Shown: positions 8,306-17,068 of the stretch, piece after piece | How the letters are laid out: each line of letters opens with the position of its first letter | Numbering within the stretch: the first letter of the stretch is position 1 | Assembly: GCA_964342805.1 (NCBI GenBank) | Contig: CAYFHQ010000029.1 | Coordinates: 1 to 35,594 of the forward strand | Direction of reading: 5' to 3' | DNA length: 35,594 nt | Source of the DNA: CAYFHQ01 sp964342805 | GTDB lineage: Bacteria; Bacillota; Clostridia; Peptostreptococcales; Acidaminobacteraceae | Notes under the pieces: model-generated | Databases searched by the model: none | What the model was told of the DNA's origin: nothing | The model's input: the letters and a program-made list of their open reading frames with translations, nothing else | Position numbers and translations under genes: made by a program

Positions 8306-9319
8306 CTACTTTTTCTTTTTCGCCTTGATGGCTGCATTGTGCTCCTTCAAGGTCTTTGAGAAGGTATGGGAACCGTCACCCTTGTCTGTTGTGACAAAGA
8401 ACATGTATTCCGTGTCCTCAGGATAAACTGTTGCAATAATGGACTTTTCCCCAGGAGACGAAATAGGTCCTGGTGGTAGACCCGTTTCAATATAGGTATT
8501 AAAAGGAGACTGAATGGTAATGTCTTCATAGGTCAGGACTGGCTTACGCTCACCCAGTATGTACTGGACCGTTGCACAGGACTCCAGCTTCCAGTTCTTG
8601 TCGATCCGGTTCCAAAAGACACCGGCAATGCGGGCGCGTTCGTCGTCCCGGACTGCTTCCCGCTCTACAATAGAAGCCATGGTCACCATTTCACTTATGG
8701 TTAAGCCTCTTGCGGCTGCAAGGTCGTAATACTCCGGTTTAAAAACCAAGTCAAACTTATTGAGCATAAGGACAATGGCCTCTTTGGCCGATGCGCCCTT
8801 GCGGATTTCATAAGTGTCCGGGAACAAAAATCCTTCTAACTTATACGACCGATCTACCCCTTCAAGGAACTTGTAGTCGAAGGGTTCATTGACCAGGAGG
8901 TCTTCAATTTCTTCTTTGTTGCCAAGACCTGTTTCTACCAAGATGTCTATAATCTGTACAGCCTCATAGCCCTCAGGAATGGTAAAGGTTATGGTTTCAA
9001 TATAAACATCACCGTCCACCATCTTGTCAATGATCTCCTGGGAGGACATGGCCTGGGACAGCTTGTAGTCACCTGCCTGCATTTTGCCGTCACTTCCAAG
9101 TTCCTTGGACAGCATTTTAAAGGACAAGGCGCTGTTAATGAGCTTTGCTACTTCAAGGTCTTCCGCTATGCGGTTGGTACTGGCCCCAGCAGGCACCGTA
9201 AAGAGAACCTGGGCTGTATTGCTTGGGTCCACCGGTTCGTTGAACCCATCAAGGACACTACAACCGGAAGAAATCATAACTAGTGCGACTAGAACAAAGA
9301 GAAACAAGGTTTTTTTCAT
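8306..9319 (-). CDS. mltG: Endolytic murein transglycosylase MltG (YceG-like)
   Basis: A 337-residue cell-envelope enzyme that cuts nascent glycan strands. The N-terminus is a signal sequence ending in MISSGC, which resembles a lipobox, so the protein may be a lipoprotein rather than having the usual single-pass anchor. The LysM-like region (VPAGASTNRIAEDL) is followed by the YceG catalytic domain: FLFPDTYEIRKG, then MASIVEREAVRDDERARIAGVFWNRI with the candidate catalytic Glu, then LPPGPISSPG near the C-terminus. GGGAAGGA precedes the ATG. Its place between rnj/DUF1292/ruvX and the methyltransferase matches Firmicutes synteny. Confidence 0.93.
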   Translation of the reverse strand: MKKTLFLFVLVALVMISSGCSVLDGFNEPVDPSNTAQVLFTVPAGASTNRIAEDLEVAKLINSALSFKMLSKELGSDGKMQAGDYKLSQAMSSQEIIDKMVDGDVYIETITFTIPEGYEAVQIIDILVETGLGNKEEIEDLLVNEPFDYKFLEGVDRSYKLEGFLFPDTYEIRKGASAKEAIVLMLNKFDLVFKPEYYDLAAARGLTISEMVTMASIVEREAVRDDERARIAGVFWNRIDKNWKLESCATVQYILGERKPVLTYEDITIQSPFNTYIETGLPPGPISSPGEKSIIATVYPEDTEYMFFVTTDKGDGSHTFSKTLKEHNAAIKAKKKK

Positions 9320-9356
9320 GGAGTTTTCCTTCCCAAAGATAGCTCTTTACACTCTG

Positions 9357-9411
9357 AAAAGACCCAGAAGCCCCGGTCCGTGTGTTTTCACAGACCGGTA
9401 GGCTCTGAGTC
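9357..9411 (-). terminator. Long imperfect hairpin with T-run downstream of rnj
   Basis: An imperfect stem of about 20 bp has a CCGGTC/GACCGG core and outer arms GACCCAGAAGCC/GGCTCTGAGTC. On the minus strand it is followed by TTTT. It sits between rnj and mltG and probably ends or attenuates the rnj transcript. Confidence 0.6.
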
Positions 9412-9506
9412 ATGGATTGCTATGCCTCTGAAATGATATTATCACAAGTTGTGCGTTTGGTCATTCCAAAGGTTACAATGCTTGGTTCTATTCACTTTTG
9501 TGAAGC

Positions 9507-11174
9507 TTAAACTTCAATAATGATCGGAAGGATCATTGGGCTTCTTCTTGTATTCTCATACAAGTAAGAACGTAGGGCGTCCCGTATGGCAGACTTAATG
9601 GCAGACCACTCACGGACGTTTCTGTCTGCGCACTTGTCAAGGGCCTTGGACACTTCCGCTCTGGCACCAGCCATCAGCTCTTCAGACTCTCTCACGTAGA
9701 CAAAACCACGGGAAATGATGTCTGGACCATTTTCCACAGTGCCTGAGTCACGGTCAAGGGCCACAACGACAACCATGAGGCCGTCTTCAGCCAGGTGCTT
9801 ACGGTCACGGAGGACAATGTTGCCCACGTCACCAATACCCAGGCCGTCAATGAGAACGCGACCACTTGGTACGGACTTGGCCATGTTCACACCCCGGCGG
9901 CTGATTTCCATTACGGAACCATTCTTCAGGATGTGGACATTTTCCTCAGGCATGCCCATGCTCACTGCCAACTCTGCGTGGTGGTTAAGCATGGTGTACT
10001 CACCGTGAACCGGTACAAAGTACTTAGGCTGTACCAAGGAGTGAAGCAATTTAATTTCCTCTTGCTTGGCGTGGCCTGAAACGTGCACTTCTGCCAGCTG
10101 GTCATAAATAACCTTGGCACCCTTTTCTGTCAGGCTGTTGATCACGTTAAATACGCTCTTTTCGTTCCCTGGGATTGGAGAAGAAGACAGGATAACCGTG
10201 TCGCCCTTTCTAATCTGCATGGAACGGTGCTCGTCTCTTGCCGCTCTTGCAAGGGCAGACAAACTTTCACCTTGGGAACCCGTCGTGATAATAACCACTT
10301 CATTGTCCGGGTAGCGGTGTAGATCATTCATGTCAATGATCAGGTCGCTTGGTACTTTCAGGTAGCCCAGGTCAAGTGCCACTGTTGACACGTTGATCAT
10401 GGACCGACCGCTAAAGGCAACCTTTCGGTCGTTATAGCTGGCCGCATTACAGATCTGCTGAATTCTGTGGACGTTGGACGCAAAGGACGCAACGATGATC
10501 CGGCCATCTGTGTGGCGGAAGATGTCGTCAAAGGTTTCCCCTACCCGACTCTCCGACATGGTAAAACCAGGTCGCATAACATTGGTAGACTCACAAAGGA
10601 ATAGGAGTACTCCCTTGGAACCCAGTTCTGCGAACTTGTTCAAGTCAATACGCTGTCCATCAATCGGCGTGAAATCCACCTTAAAGTCTCCGGTGTGGAT
10701 GACACGACCCAGCGGCGTATGCAGGCATAACGCCACAGCGTCTGGGATCGAGTGACTCACGCGGATCATCTCCACCTTCATCTGTCCCAGCTTGATTTGA
10801 TCTCCAGGTACACACGTGTGCATGCGCACTTTACCGATTGACTTGTGCTCACTTAGTTTCCGTTCTACGAGCCCTAGTGTCAGCCTTGTACCGTAAATCG
10901 TAATATCCAATTCTTTCAATAGATATGGAATTGCACCAATATGGTCCTCGTGACCATGGGTTAGTACAAGTCCTCGGATTTTATCGCGGTTTTTCTTCAA
11001 GTAGGTCATGTCTGGAATAACAACGTCAATACCCAGCATGTCGTCCTCTGGGAATGTCATTCCACAATCCACGATAATAATGTCGTTTTCATATTCGAAA
11101 ACGGTCATATTTTTCCCGATTTCGTAAAGGCCGCCTAGAGGAATGACTTTCAATTTGCCACTTCGTTTGTTCAT
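9507..11174 (-). CDS. rnj: Ribonuclease J
   Basis: A 555-residue metallo-beta-lactamase/beta-CASP ribonuclease with 5'-to-3' exonuclease and endonuclease activity in mRNA decay and rRNA maturation. Motif 2, HGHEDHIGA, lies near residue 71. HTGDFKVDF, CESTNVMRPG and the beta-CASP segment SGHAKQEEIKLL with VPVHGEYTML follow, and the C-terminal domain contains DGLGIGDVG. The ATG at 11174 is chosen because AAGGAGGAACTT precedes it, and MNKRSGKLKVIPLGGL aligns with the family; the 13-codon extension upstream has no binding site. A leader with several small hairpins separates it from fur. Confidence 0.95.
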   Translation of the reverse strand: MNKRSGKLKVIPLGGLYEIGKNMTVFEYENDIIIVDCGMTFPEDDMLGIDVVIPDMTYLKKNRDKIRGLVLTHGHEDHIGAIPYLLKELDITIYGTRLTLGLVERKLSEHKSIGKVRMHTCVPGDQIKLGQMKVEMIRVSHSIPDAVALCLHTPLGRVIHTGDFKVDFTPIDGQRIDLNKFAELGSKGVLLFLCESTNVMRPGFTMSESRVGETFDDIFRHTDGRIIVASFASNVHRIQQICNAASYNDRKVAFSGRSMINVSTVALDLGYLKVPSDLIIDMNDLHRYPDNEVVIITTGSQGESLSALARAARDEHRSMQIRKGDTVILSSSPIPGNEKSVFNVINSLTEKGAKVIYDQLAEVHVSGHAKQEEIKLLHSLVQPKYFVPVHGEYTMLNHHAELAVSMGMPEENVHILKNGSVMEISRRGVNMAKSVPSGRVLIDGLGIGDVGNIVLRDRKHLAEDGLMVVVVALDRDSGTVENGPDIISRGFVYVRESEELMAGARAEVSKALDKCADRNVREWSAIKSAIRDALRSYLYENTRRSPMILPIIIEV

Positions 11175-11227
11175 AAGTTCCTCCTTATATAGTTGGCGGT
11201 TCAATTCGCTCAAATATTCTTACTGCT

Positions 11228-11285
11228 GGCTTCCTAAGCCCTCCAAGGGCATTCATTGGCAACCCTAAGGCGCTCAAAATGCCAA
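11228..11285 (-). promoter_or_regulatory. Hairpin-rich leader upstream of rnj
   Basis: Three short inverted repeats lie between the fur terminators and rnj: TTGGCA/TGCCAA (11256-11261 with 11280-11285), GCCCT/AGGGC (11238-11250) and GGCTT/AAGCC (11228-11240). The last two share bases 11238-11240 and cannot form together. No convincing promoter was found near the start codon. Confidence 0.35.
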
Positions 11286-11293
11286 CAATAAGG

Positions 11294-11338
11294 AAAGCCT
11301 GTAAAAACTACAGGCCTAGACTGTATGTGTCCATACAG
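11294..11338 (-). terminator. Paired hairpins ending fur
   Basis: CTGTATG/CATACAG (11321-11338) begins right after the fur stop codon. GCCTGTA/TACAGGC (11297-11315) follows, with TTTCCTTATT after it on the minus strand. The T-run is short, so readthrough into rnj is possible. Confidence 0.55.
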
Positions 11339-11779
11339 TTACTTCTTACAATCACTGCATATACCGAAGAACTTGAGTTTGTGATCTCTGATCTCAAAAT
11401 CGAAGTCCGCTTCAATTCTTGCTTCCAATTCTTCCAATAGATCGTCAACAACCTCAATGACCTTGCCACAAGAAGAGCAGATCAGGTGGTGGTGTTGGTG
11501 ATCGTCGTCATGCATGTTCAGTTCATAACGTACCACGCCGTCTTCCAGATTGAGCTTGGAAATGACTTCAAGGTCCGCTAATAAAATTAAAGTTCTATAT
11601 ACAGTAGCCAGGCCAATGTCTGGACTTAAATTCTTCTTTACAAGTTCATAAATTTCTTCAGTACTCAGGTGTTTTCCTGGGTTCTCGATAACAATATCAA
11701 GGATTGCACGACGCTGTGGCGTCAGCTTATAGCCCTTTTCCTTCAGTCTTAGCTTCAAATCATCATATGAAAATTGCAT
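11339..11779 (-). CDS. fur: Fur-family metal-dependent transcription regulator
   Basis: A 146-residue DNA-binding repressor. The winged-helix part (about 1-85) reads KGYKLTPQRRAILDIVIEN and LATVYRTLILLADLEVISK. The dimerisation domain has the His-rich HDDDHQHHHLICSSCGK metal site near 95-110 and two CxxC pairs (CSSC and CSDC) for structural zinc. These features are shared by Fur, PerR and Zur, and the sequence alone does not settle which metal or signal is sensed. It has its own promoter (11817-11845) although it lies within the alaS-to-udk run. A GAGGTGC ribosome binding site precedes the ATG. No Fur-box search was possible by eye. Confidence 0.9.
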   Translation of the reverse strand: MQFSYDDLKLRLKEKGYKLTPQRRAILDIVIENPGKHLSTEEIYELVKKNLSPDIGLATVYRTLILLADLEVISKLNLEDGVVRYELNMHDDDHQHHHLICSSCGKVIEVVDDLLEELEARIEADFDFEIRDHKLKFFGICSDCKK

Positions 11780-11816
11780 TACAGCACCTCACAACCAAGT
11801 ATTTTATATCAGTACT

Positions 11817-11845
11817 ATTTTAACATTTAGGATAATGAATTTCAA
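11817..11845 (-). promoter_or_regulatory. Promoter of fur
   Basis: TTGAAA (-35) and TAAAAT (-10) are separated by exactly 17 bases on the minus strand, about 38 bases before the fur ATG. Confidence 0.6.
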
Positions 11846-11853
11846 TGGAGGCA

Positions 11854-12096
11854 TTACTCTCCCATCAATTCCTCGTAGGCTGCAACCGCATTGTCGAACT
11901 CTTCTTGGTTGTCAATGAGTTCAAAGGTTGGCTCCCCGTCCACTTCCTTTACACGGAAAAGCACCGCTTCGTCTTCATCGTCCAGGGGACGAAGGACAGC
12001 GTACTCCGTGTCATTCACGTTAAAATCTGCTACAATTTCAAATTCAATCTTCTTGCCACTGTCGTCCAGTAGCTCAACGATCTTCATGTCTTCCAT
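11854..12096 (-). CDS. DUF1292 family protein (YrzB-like)
   Basis: An 80-residue acidic protein: EIVADFNVNDTEYAVLRPLDDEDEAVLFRVKEV is the core of DUF1292. The function is unknown. The family almost always lies between ruvX and mltG in Firmicutes, and here it is 25 bases downstream of ruvX and before fur. GGAGGTAGACTT precedes the ATG. No metal-binding or catalytic motif is visible. Confidence 0.88.
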   Translation of the reverse strand: MEDMKIVELLDDSGKKIEFEIVADFNVNDTEYAVLRPLDDEDEAVLFRVKEVDGEPTFELIDNQEEFDNAVAAYEELMGE

Positions 12097-12121
12097 AAGT
12101 CTACCTCCATAAGTAGATGGG

Positions 12122-12562
12122 CTATCCTCTATGCCGGTCTAGATATCCCTGTAATATATACACAGCAGCCAGCTGGTCAATGACCTGCTTTCGCTTGTCC
12201 CGTCGCATGTCAGCTTCAATAAGGGTACGGTCTGCAGCCTTACTTGTCAAGCGTTCGTCCCAAAATTCAATGGGAATACTTTTTCCTTTTAACTTATCGG
12301 AGTATTTTAGCTTCTTTTCCAGCTGTTTGGCAAAGGCCTGGGTCTTTTCCCCTTGGGGTCCCAGGGTACCATTCATATTCATGGGCAGGCCCACAACGAC
12401 ACGCTCCACTTCCCGTTCCACAACCAGATCAATTATTCTCGCCACAGTCTCCTTTACAGAGGTACGGCGAATGGTCTCCACCGGATGCGCCAGCATGCCC
12501 ATGCCATCACTGACAGCCACACCTACGGTTGCGTCTCCAACGTCCAGTCCCATCCAAATCAT
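12122..12562 (-). CDS. ruvX: RuvX/YqgF Holliday junction resolvase-like nuclease
   Basis: A 146-residue RNase H-fold protein. The first acidic residue is in MGLDVGDATVGVAVSD, the second region is VVGLPMNMNGTLGPQ, and the end reads DERLTSKAADRTL and DQLAAVYILQGYLD. Members are linked to resolution of Holliday junctions or processing of pre-16S rRNA; which applies here is not shown. The ATG at 12562 is preceded by AAAGGTGGAGACT. A GTG three codons upstream lies inside that binding site and is rejected. The gene is 11 bases after the aldo/keto reductase gene. Confidence 0.92.
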   Translation of the reverse strand: MIWMGLDVGDATVGVAVSDGMGMLAHPVETIRRTSVKETVARIIDLVVEREVERVVVGLPMNMNGTLGPQGEKTQAFAKQLEKKLKYSDKLKGKSIPIEFWDERLTSKAADRTLIEADMRRDKRKQVIDQLAAVYILQGYLDRHRG

Positions 12563-12573
12563 AGTCTCCACCT

Positions 12574-13524
12574 TTACACAACTTTTATACAGAATTCAGG
12601 ACACACAGCACTGCAGTACCCACAGAGTACACATTTATCTCGGTCCACCCTGGCCCGGCCGTCGACCACTTCCAGGGCACCCAGGCCACATTTTTTCACA
12701 CAGGCTCCGCAAGCGGTGCACCAGGTGTCAATATGCAGCTTTCTTGGCTCACTCCGAAGGGACGCCTGAACGTCTGCAGGAATGGGTTTTCCACTAAAAC
12801 GATTGACATTGGCTATGACTTCCGACTCCCTTTGCATACCGACTGCAATGGAGTCCACCACATCCAGACCCAGGACATAGTCAAAGGCCTCGTCAATCCC
12901 ACCCAGGAGGTTGCCCCCACCCAGTGGTTTCATGGCAAAAACCCCACCGCCACGTGCCTTGTAGCGCTGGAGCGCATCGATCATGTCGTCAATGGTTCCG
13001 TCTTGAATGCCTAGCCCCTTCTTATTGACAATGGGGTGAACCACTTCAATTTCCCGGTTGGCTATGGCCACCTCGACCCCCGCCACATAGTGGGTGGACA
13101 GGCCGATGTGTTTAATGACCCCCTCGGACTTCTTTTCAAGGAAGTAGTCCAGGGCTTCCCTATGACCACGGAAGGTATGTTCACTCTCCTGCTCGTGCAT
13201 CATAAAGAGGTCAATATAGTCGGTCTCCAGTTGATCCAGAGCCCGGTTTAGGGTTTCCTGCGCCGATTGGCGGTCCCAAGCATAGGACTTGGAGCAAATA
13301 ATGACCTTGTCCCGGTCCCACTGCTGTAGGGCCGTTCGAATATGGGAGTAGGTCTTGTATAAATCCGCCGTATCAATAAAGTTGACGCCCCGTTGAAATG
13401 CTGAAAGGATCACGGAGGCGCCTTCTTCATCTGTTAAATCGGCTTGGAGGGGACCGATGGTCAAGCCGCCGAAGCAAAGCTTTGACACGATCAGGTCCGT
13501 CTCCCCCAGTCGATTATATTCCAT
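12574..13524 (-). CDS. Aldo/keto reductase with C-terminal 2[4Fe-4S] ferredoxin domain
   Basis: A 316-residue protein. Residues 1-250 are an aldo/keto reductase barrel: Asp and Tyr in FIDTADLYKTY, Lys in IICSKSYAWD and His in DLFMMHEQE form the usual tetrad. The C-terminal part has two cysteine clusters, CTACGACVKKC and CVLCGYCSAVCPEFC, each fitting a [4Fe-4S] ferredoxin site. It could link NAD(P)H or flavin chemistry to ferredoxin, but the substrate is unknown. Its ATG overlaps the ireB stop codon (TAATG), so it is embedded in the operon. It is not part of the standard alaS-ireB-ruvX order and looks like a lineage-specific insertion. Confidence 0.87.
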   Translation of the reverse strand: MEYNRLGETDLIVSKLCFGGLTIGPLQADLTDEEGASVILSAFQRGVNFIDTADLYKTYSHIRTALQQWDRDKVIICSKSYAWDRQSAQETLNRALDQLETDYIDLFMMHEQESEHTFRGHREALDYFLEKKSEGVIKHIGLSTHYVAGVEVAIANREIEVVHPIVNKKGLGIQDGTIDDMIDALQRYKARGGGVFAMKPLGGGNLLGGIDEAFDYVLGLDVVDSIAVGMQRESEVIANVNRFSGKPIPADVQASLRSEPRKLHIDTWCTACGACVKKCGLGALEVVDGRARVDRDKCVLCGYCSAVCPEFCIKVV

Positions 13525-13781
13525 TATTCTAGTTCACCTTCAAGATAATTCTTCAACAGTTCCTCGAGGATCTCGTCACGCTCCACACGACGAATGACTT
13601 TACGTGCTTCGTTGTGGGTTGTGATGTAGGTCGGGTCTCCGCTAAGCAGGTACCCAATCATTTGATTCACAGGATGGTAGCCCTTCTCTTTTAGTGCGTT
13701 GTACACATAAATGAGGACTTCCTTGCGTTCATCGGCCTTCGCCTGATCCACGGTGAATTTCATTGTGTTGTTCATATCCAT
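13524..13781 (-). CDS. ireB: IreB family regulatory phosphoprotein (DUF965)
   Basis: An 85-residue protein: TVDQAKADERKEVLIYVYNALKEKGYHPVNQMIGYLLSGDPTYIT is the family core. In Enterococcus IreB is a substrate of the Ser/Thr kinase IreK and affects cephalosporin resistance; in most Firmicutes the role is unclear. The start at 13781 follows AAAGGAGG with 7 bases of spacing; the eight upstream codons of the longer frame overlap this site. It lies between alaS and ruvX as usual, with the reductase gene inserted after it. The TAA overlaps the next ATG by one base. Confidence 0.93.
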   Translation of the reverse strand: MDMNNTMKFTVDQAKADERKEVLIYVYNALKEKGYHPVNQMIGYLLSGDPTYITTHNEARKVIRRVERDEILEELLKNYLEGELE

Positions 13782-13800
13782 AAGCCAGCCTCCTTTAACC

Positions 13801-13838
13801 ATCATCTGTAGTAGTTTATTCCCACCTATTCAGATGAT
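13801..13838 (-). repeat. Inverted repeat between alaS and ireB
   Basis: ATCATCTG (13801-13808) and CAGATGAT (13831-13838) form a perfect 8-bp stem with a 22-base loop, about 10 bases before the ireB ribosome binding site. There is no T-run, so it may be an mRNA processing or stability element rather than a terminator. Confidence 0.4.
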
Positions 13839-13860
13839 CAATCAGCCCCCGCTAGAAAAA

Positions 13861-16491
13861 TTAGTATGCCGAGACGATTTCTTCTGCCTTTGCAATCGCG
13901 TCTACGATCTTGGAAGCGTCCTTACCACCAGCTTGGGCCATGTTTGGTCGGCCACCGCCGCCACCGCCGCAGATCTTAGCCAGATCACCGATCAGCTTAC
14001 CTGCGTGAGCGCCAGCCTTGACAGCGTCGTCACTTGCCATAGCTAATAGTAGTACCTTTTCACCCAAATCAGAAATCAGAACCACTACACCCATGTCCAG
14101 CTTGTCCTTGAGCTGGTCACCCATGGTTCTCATTGTATTGGCGTCTACCCCTTTCAGGGCAGTTGCCACCAGGTTAAAGTCACCCAGTTTCTTAACATTA
14201 CCAATCATATCAGCTGTAGATGCGGACGCAGCCTTAGCCTTCAATGACTCGTTTTCTTTCTTCAACGCACGTAGTTCTTCTTGGATCTGAACCGCACGGT
14301 TTTCAACGTCGTTGACCTTTGCCTTAAGGGCACCTGCAACGCCTTCCAGCTTGCGCTCGGTGTTTTGTAGGTAGTCTACAACACCTCGTCCTGTAATGGC
14401 TTCAATACGACGGACACCCGCAGCTACGCCACCCTCGCTGATAATCTTGAACATGCCGATTTCAGACGTGTTCTGGAGGTGGGTACCGCCACATAGTTCC
14501 ATGGAGAAGTCTCCAACGGAAACTACGCGTACCGTGTCCCCATACTTTTCACCAAACAGAGCCATAGCCCCAGCTTCCTTGGCTTCTTCCTGGCTCATAA
14601 AGGCAGAACCCACAGCCGTTGGGTCATAGAGCATGCCATTGACAATTCCTTCTACCTTGCTGATCTCCTCAGCCGTCATGGCCTGGAAGTGGTTGAAGTC
14701 AAATCGTAGACGTGACGGTTCAACCAGGGAACCAGCCTGCTCTGCGTGCTTGCCTAGGACCATCTTTAGGGCCTTGTGAAGGAGGTGGGTTGCCGTGTGG
14801 TTACGGGCAGAGTCCAGTCGAACTTCCTTGTTAACAAGGGTTTCCACAGTCATGCCAGCTTCCACAGTACCTTCCACAATGCGACCCACATGGATAATGG
14901 AGTCTCTTGTCCCCTTCTTGGTGTCTTCCACTAGGAACTCGAAGTTCTTGGCTTTAATGACACCCACGTCGCCCACCTGGCCGCCGCCTTCAGGGTAAAA
15001 ACTTGTTGTATTCATTAATAGATGCGCTTCACCCTCGTTTGCCATCTCGACTACTTCACCGCCCTGGATAATGGCGATGACTTCACCGGAAGCCGTTAGG
15101 GTGTCGTAGCCCACGAACTTGCCAGCAATGTCTCCCTGGATGGTAGAGATCGCGTCGTCGTCCCAAGCTGCAGCAGCGTCACCTGTACGAGCCGAACGAG
15201 CACGCTCACGCTGTTCATCCATAGCTGCTGAGAAAGCGTCTTCGTTTACACTTAGGCCCTTTTCCTCAAGGATTTCCTTTGTCAGGTCCAGAGGGAAACC
15301 GTATGTGTCATATAGTTTGAAGGCATTCTCACCGGATAGCTCCTTGCCACCTGCAGTTTGCACTTCTTCAATGTATGTCTTAAGAATGTCTAGACCCTGG
15401 TCAATGGTCTGCTGGAAGCGGTCTTCTTCAATGTTAATGACACGCTTGATATAGTCCTGACGTTCAACGATGTCTGGGTAAGCTTGACCAGACACAGCAA
15501 TGACTTCGTCCACCAGGCTTGTCAGGAAAGCCCCTTCAATGCCCAGTAGCTTGCCATGGCGGGCAGCCCGTCTTAGGAGACGGCGTAGGACATAACCACG
15601 ACCTTCATTGTTGGGAAGGACACCGTCGCCTACCATAAAGGTAATGGCACGGGAGTGGTCTGTGATAATCCGTAGGGAAATGTCTGCCTTGGTACCCGTT
15701 GGGTAAGTCAGACCCGCCTTGTCAGACGCAGCGTCAAGAATGGACTTCATGGTGTCGATTTCGAAAATGGAGTCCACGTCCTGCATGATCATGGCAATAC
15801 GCTCTAGACCCATGCCTGTGTCGATATTCTTAGAAGCCAGCTCTGTGTAGTTGCCTGCTTCGTCCTTTTCAAATTGTGTGAATACGTGGTTCCAGAATTC
15901 TACGAAGCGGTCACACTCACAACCAGGCTTACAGTCTGCATGGCCACAACCATGTTTTTCGCCGCGGTCATAGTAAAGCTCGGAACAAGGACCACATGGG
16001 CCTACACCGATCTCCCAGAAGTTGTCTTCCTTGCCCAGGCGTACAACACGCTCAGCAGGAACCTTCATTTCGTTTACCCAGAAGTCATAAGACTCGTCGT
16101 CTTCCTCGTAAACAGATGGCCAGATCTTTTCTTCAGGTAGCTCAAGCCAGTCAATGCAGAATTCCCAACCCCAACGGATGGACTCTTGCTTGAAGTAGTC
16201 ACCGAAAGAGAAGTTGCCCAGCATTTCAAAGAAGGTAGCGTGACGAGCCGTGTGGCCAACGTTTTCAACGTCAGTCGTCCGCATACACTTCTGACAGGTA
16301 GCCATACGCACGTTTGGCGGTGTTTCCTTGCCCATGAAGTAGTTCTTCAGGGGTGCCATACCTGCACTGATTAGAAGAAGTGTTTTATCGTTCTGAGGCA
16401 CTAGTGGGTAGCTGTCCGCTACATAGTGGCCTTTTGAAGCAAAGAACTCAAGGAACTTGCTTCGAATTTCGTTCAAGCCCATTTTTTTCAT
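13861..16491 (-). CDS. alaS: Alanyl-tRNA synthetase
   Basis: An 876-residue synthetase that charges tRNA-Ala. The catalytic core begins IRSKFLEFFASKGHY and includes MRTTDVENVGHTARHATFFEMLGNFSFGDYFK. The editing domain has HTATHLLHKALKMVLG, with CGGTH further on. The C-Ala domain ends in a glycine-rich stretch before RPNMAQAGGKD. Length is standard. The ATG at 16491 is chosen because ACGGAGGAAACCA precedes it; the nine-codon upstream extension has no binding site. Expression should be controlled by the T-box leader at 16722-16970. The four-cysteine stretch near residue 190 (CGHADCKPGCEC) is a metal-binding insertion seen in some AlaS proteins. Confidence 0.97.
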   Translation of the reverse strand: MKKMGLNEIRSKFLEFFASKGHYVADSYPLVPQNDKTLLLISAGMAPLKNYFMGKETPPNVRMATCQKCMRTTDVENVGHTARHATFFEMLGNFSFGDYFKQESIRWGWEFCIDWLELPEEKIWPSVYEEDDESYDFWVNEMKVPAERVVRLGKEDNFWEIGVGPCGPCSELYYDRGEKHGCGHADCKPGCECDRFVEFWNHVFTQFEKDEAGNYTELASKNIDTGMGLERIAMIMQDVDSIFEIDTMKSILDAASDKAGLTYPTGTKADISLRIITDHSRAITFMVGDGVLPNNEGRGYVLRRLLRRAARHGKLLGIEGAFLTSLVDEVIAVSGQAYPDIVERQDYIKRVINIEEDRFQQTIDQGLDILKTYIEEVQTAGGKELSGENAFKLYDTYGFPLDLTKEILEEKGLSVNEDAFSAAMDEQRERARSARTGDAAAAWDDDAISTIQGDIAGKFVGYDTLTASGEVIAIIQGGEVVEMANEGEAHLLMNTTSFYPEGGGQVGDVGVIKAKNFEFLVEDTKKGTRDSIIHVGRIVEGTVEAGMTVETLVNKEVRLDSARNHTATHLLHKALKMVLGKHAEQAGSLVEPSRLRFDFNHFQAMTAEEISKVEGIVNGMLYDPTAVGSAFMSQEEAKEAGAMALFGEKYGDTVRVVSVGDFSMELCGGTHLQNTSEIGMFKIISEGGVAAGVRRIEAITGRGVVDYLQNTERKLEGVAGALKAKVNDVENRAVQIQEELRALKKENESLKAKAASASTADMIGNVKKLGDFNLVATALKGVDANTMRTMGDQLKDKLDMGVVVLISDLGEKVLLLAMASDDAVKAGAHAGKLIGDLAKICGGGGGGRPNMAQAGGKDASKIVDAIAKAEEIVSAY

Positions 16492-16721
16492 TGGTTTCCT
16501 CCGTTGTTGATTGGTCATGGTCGGTGGTGCTTACCTGGTTTGTCCCCTGTACCTTCTTTGGTGACTGTATCAAGTTGGATACCTGTACCTGTCATGGATT
16601 TAGGTAGACATGTATTTCGGGGCGGGATTGTTGTGAATCGCCCTTTGGTTTACATAATATATTTACGTATACCGATTTCTGTTTTGCAGATTTTTGTCCT
16701 AAAAGGATTTTACCCAGAAAA
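16492..16721 (-). other. Long untranslated segment between the T-box terminator and alaS
   Basis: About 230 bases separate the terminator T-run from the alaS ATG, which is long for a T-box leader. The segment holds GGTACAGG-type repeated motifs near 16547-16590 on the minus strand. I see no coding frame with a ribosome binding site other than that of alaS, and no clear second promoter. Confidence 0.35.
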
Positions 16722-16970
16722 CAAAAAATCCCCCAAAGCGCACGTTTCAGGGACGAATGTTACTCCGCGGTACCACCCTGATTATCTTTCGATCGCTTTG
16801 AAGGTCATAAGCCTGACTTGTTAACGGTGTCATCCGTCACAACCTACCCACCTTTCGGCTTCGGAAGTGCAGCTCGGGAGTTGCTTCGACCATCGTGGAC
16901 GTCTTTCAGCGGGTGCGTCCTCTCTTTTGGTGATGGTTGTACTTGTCTCCGTTGTAGCTTTTGAAGTATT
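16722..16970 (-). promoter_or_regulatory. T-box riboswitch of alaS (GCA specifier)
   Basis: The conserved T-box sequence AGGGTGGTACCGCG lies at 16766-16779. Stem I has the AGTA turn at 16940-16943 opposite GAA-GCA-A, which places the specifier codon GCA (alanine) at 16882-16884. The terminator is CCCTGAAACG/CGCTTTGGGG (16731-16752) followed by GATTTTTTG. Uncharged tRNA-Ala should pair with the specifier and the T-box bulge and favour the antiterminator, raising alaS transcription when alanine is scarce. The specifier matches the downstream gene, which supports the reading. Confidence 0.94.
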
Positions 16971-16976
16971 TACTTG

Positions 16977-17005
16977 ATTATAGCAACATAGATGCCTTCT
17001 GTCGA
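16977..17005 (-). promoter_or_regulatory. Promoter of the alaS operon
   Basis: TCGACA (-35) and a perfect TATAAT (-10) are separated by 17 bases. Transcription would start near 16970, just upstream of the T-box stem I. Confidence 0.75.
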
Positions 17006-17068
17006 GAGGTATTTGCAAGTATTTGGGTTAGTTGTTTGTTACAAGGTCAATAGTGCCTTTAAACATGG

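Noticed and set aside
16504..17018. Short open frames in the alaS leader
   Set aside because: They overlap the T-box structure and terminator and lack binding sites.
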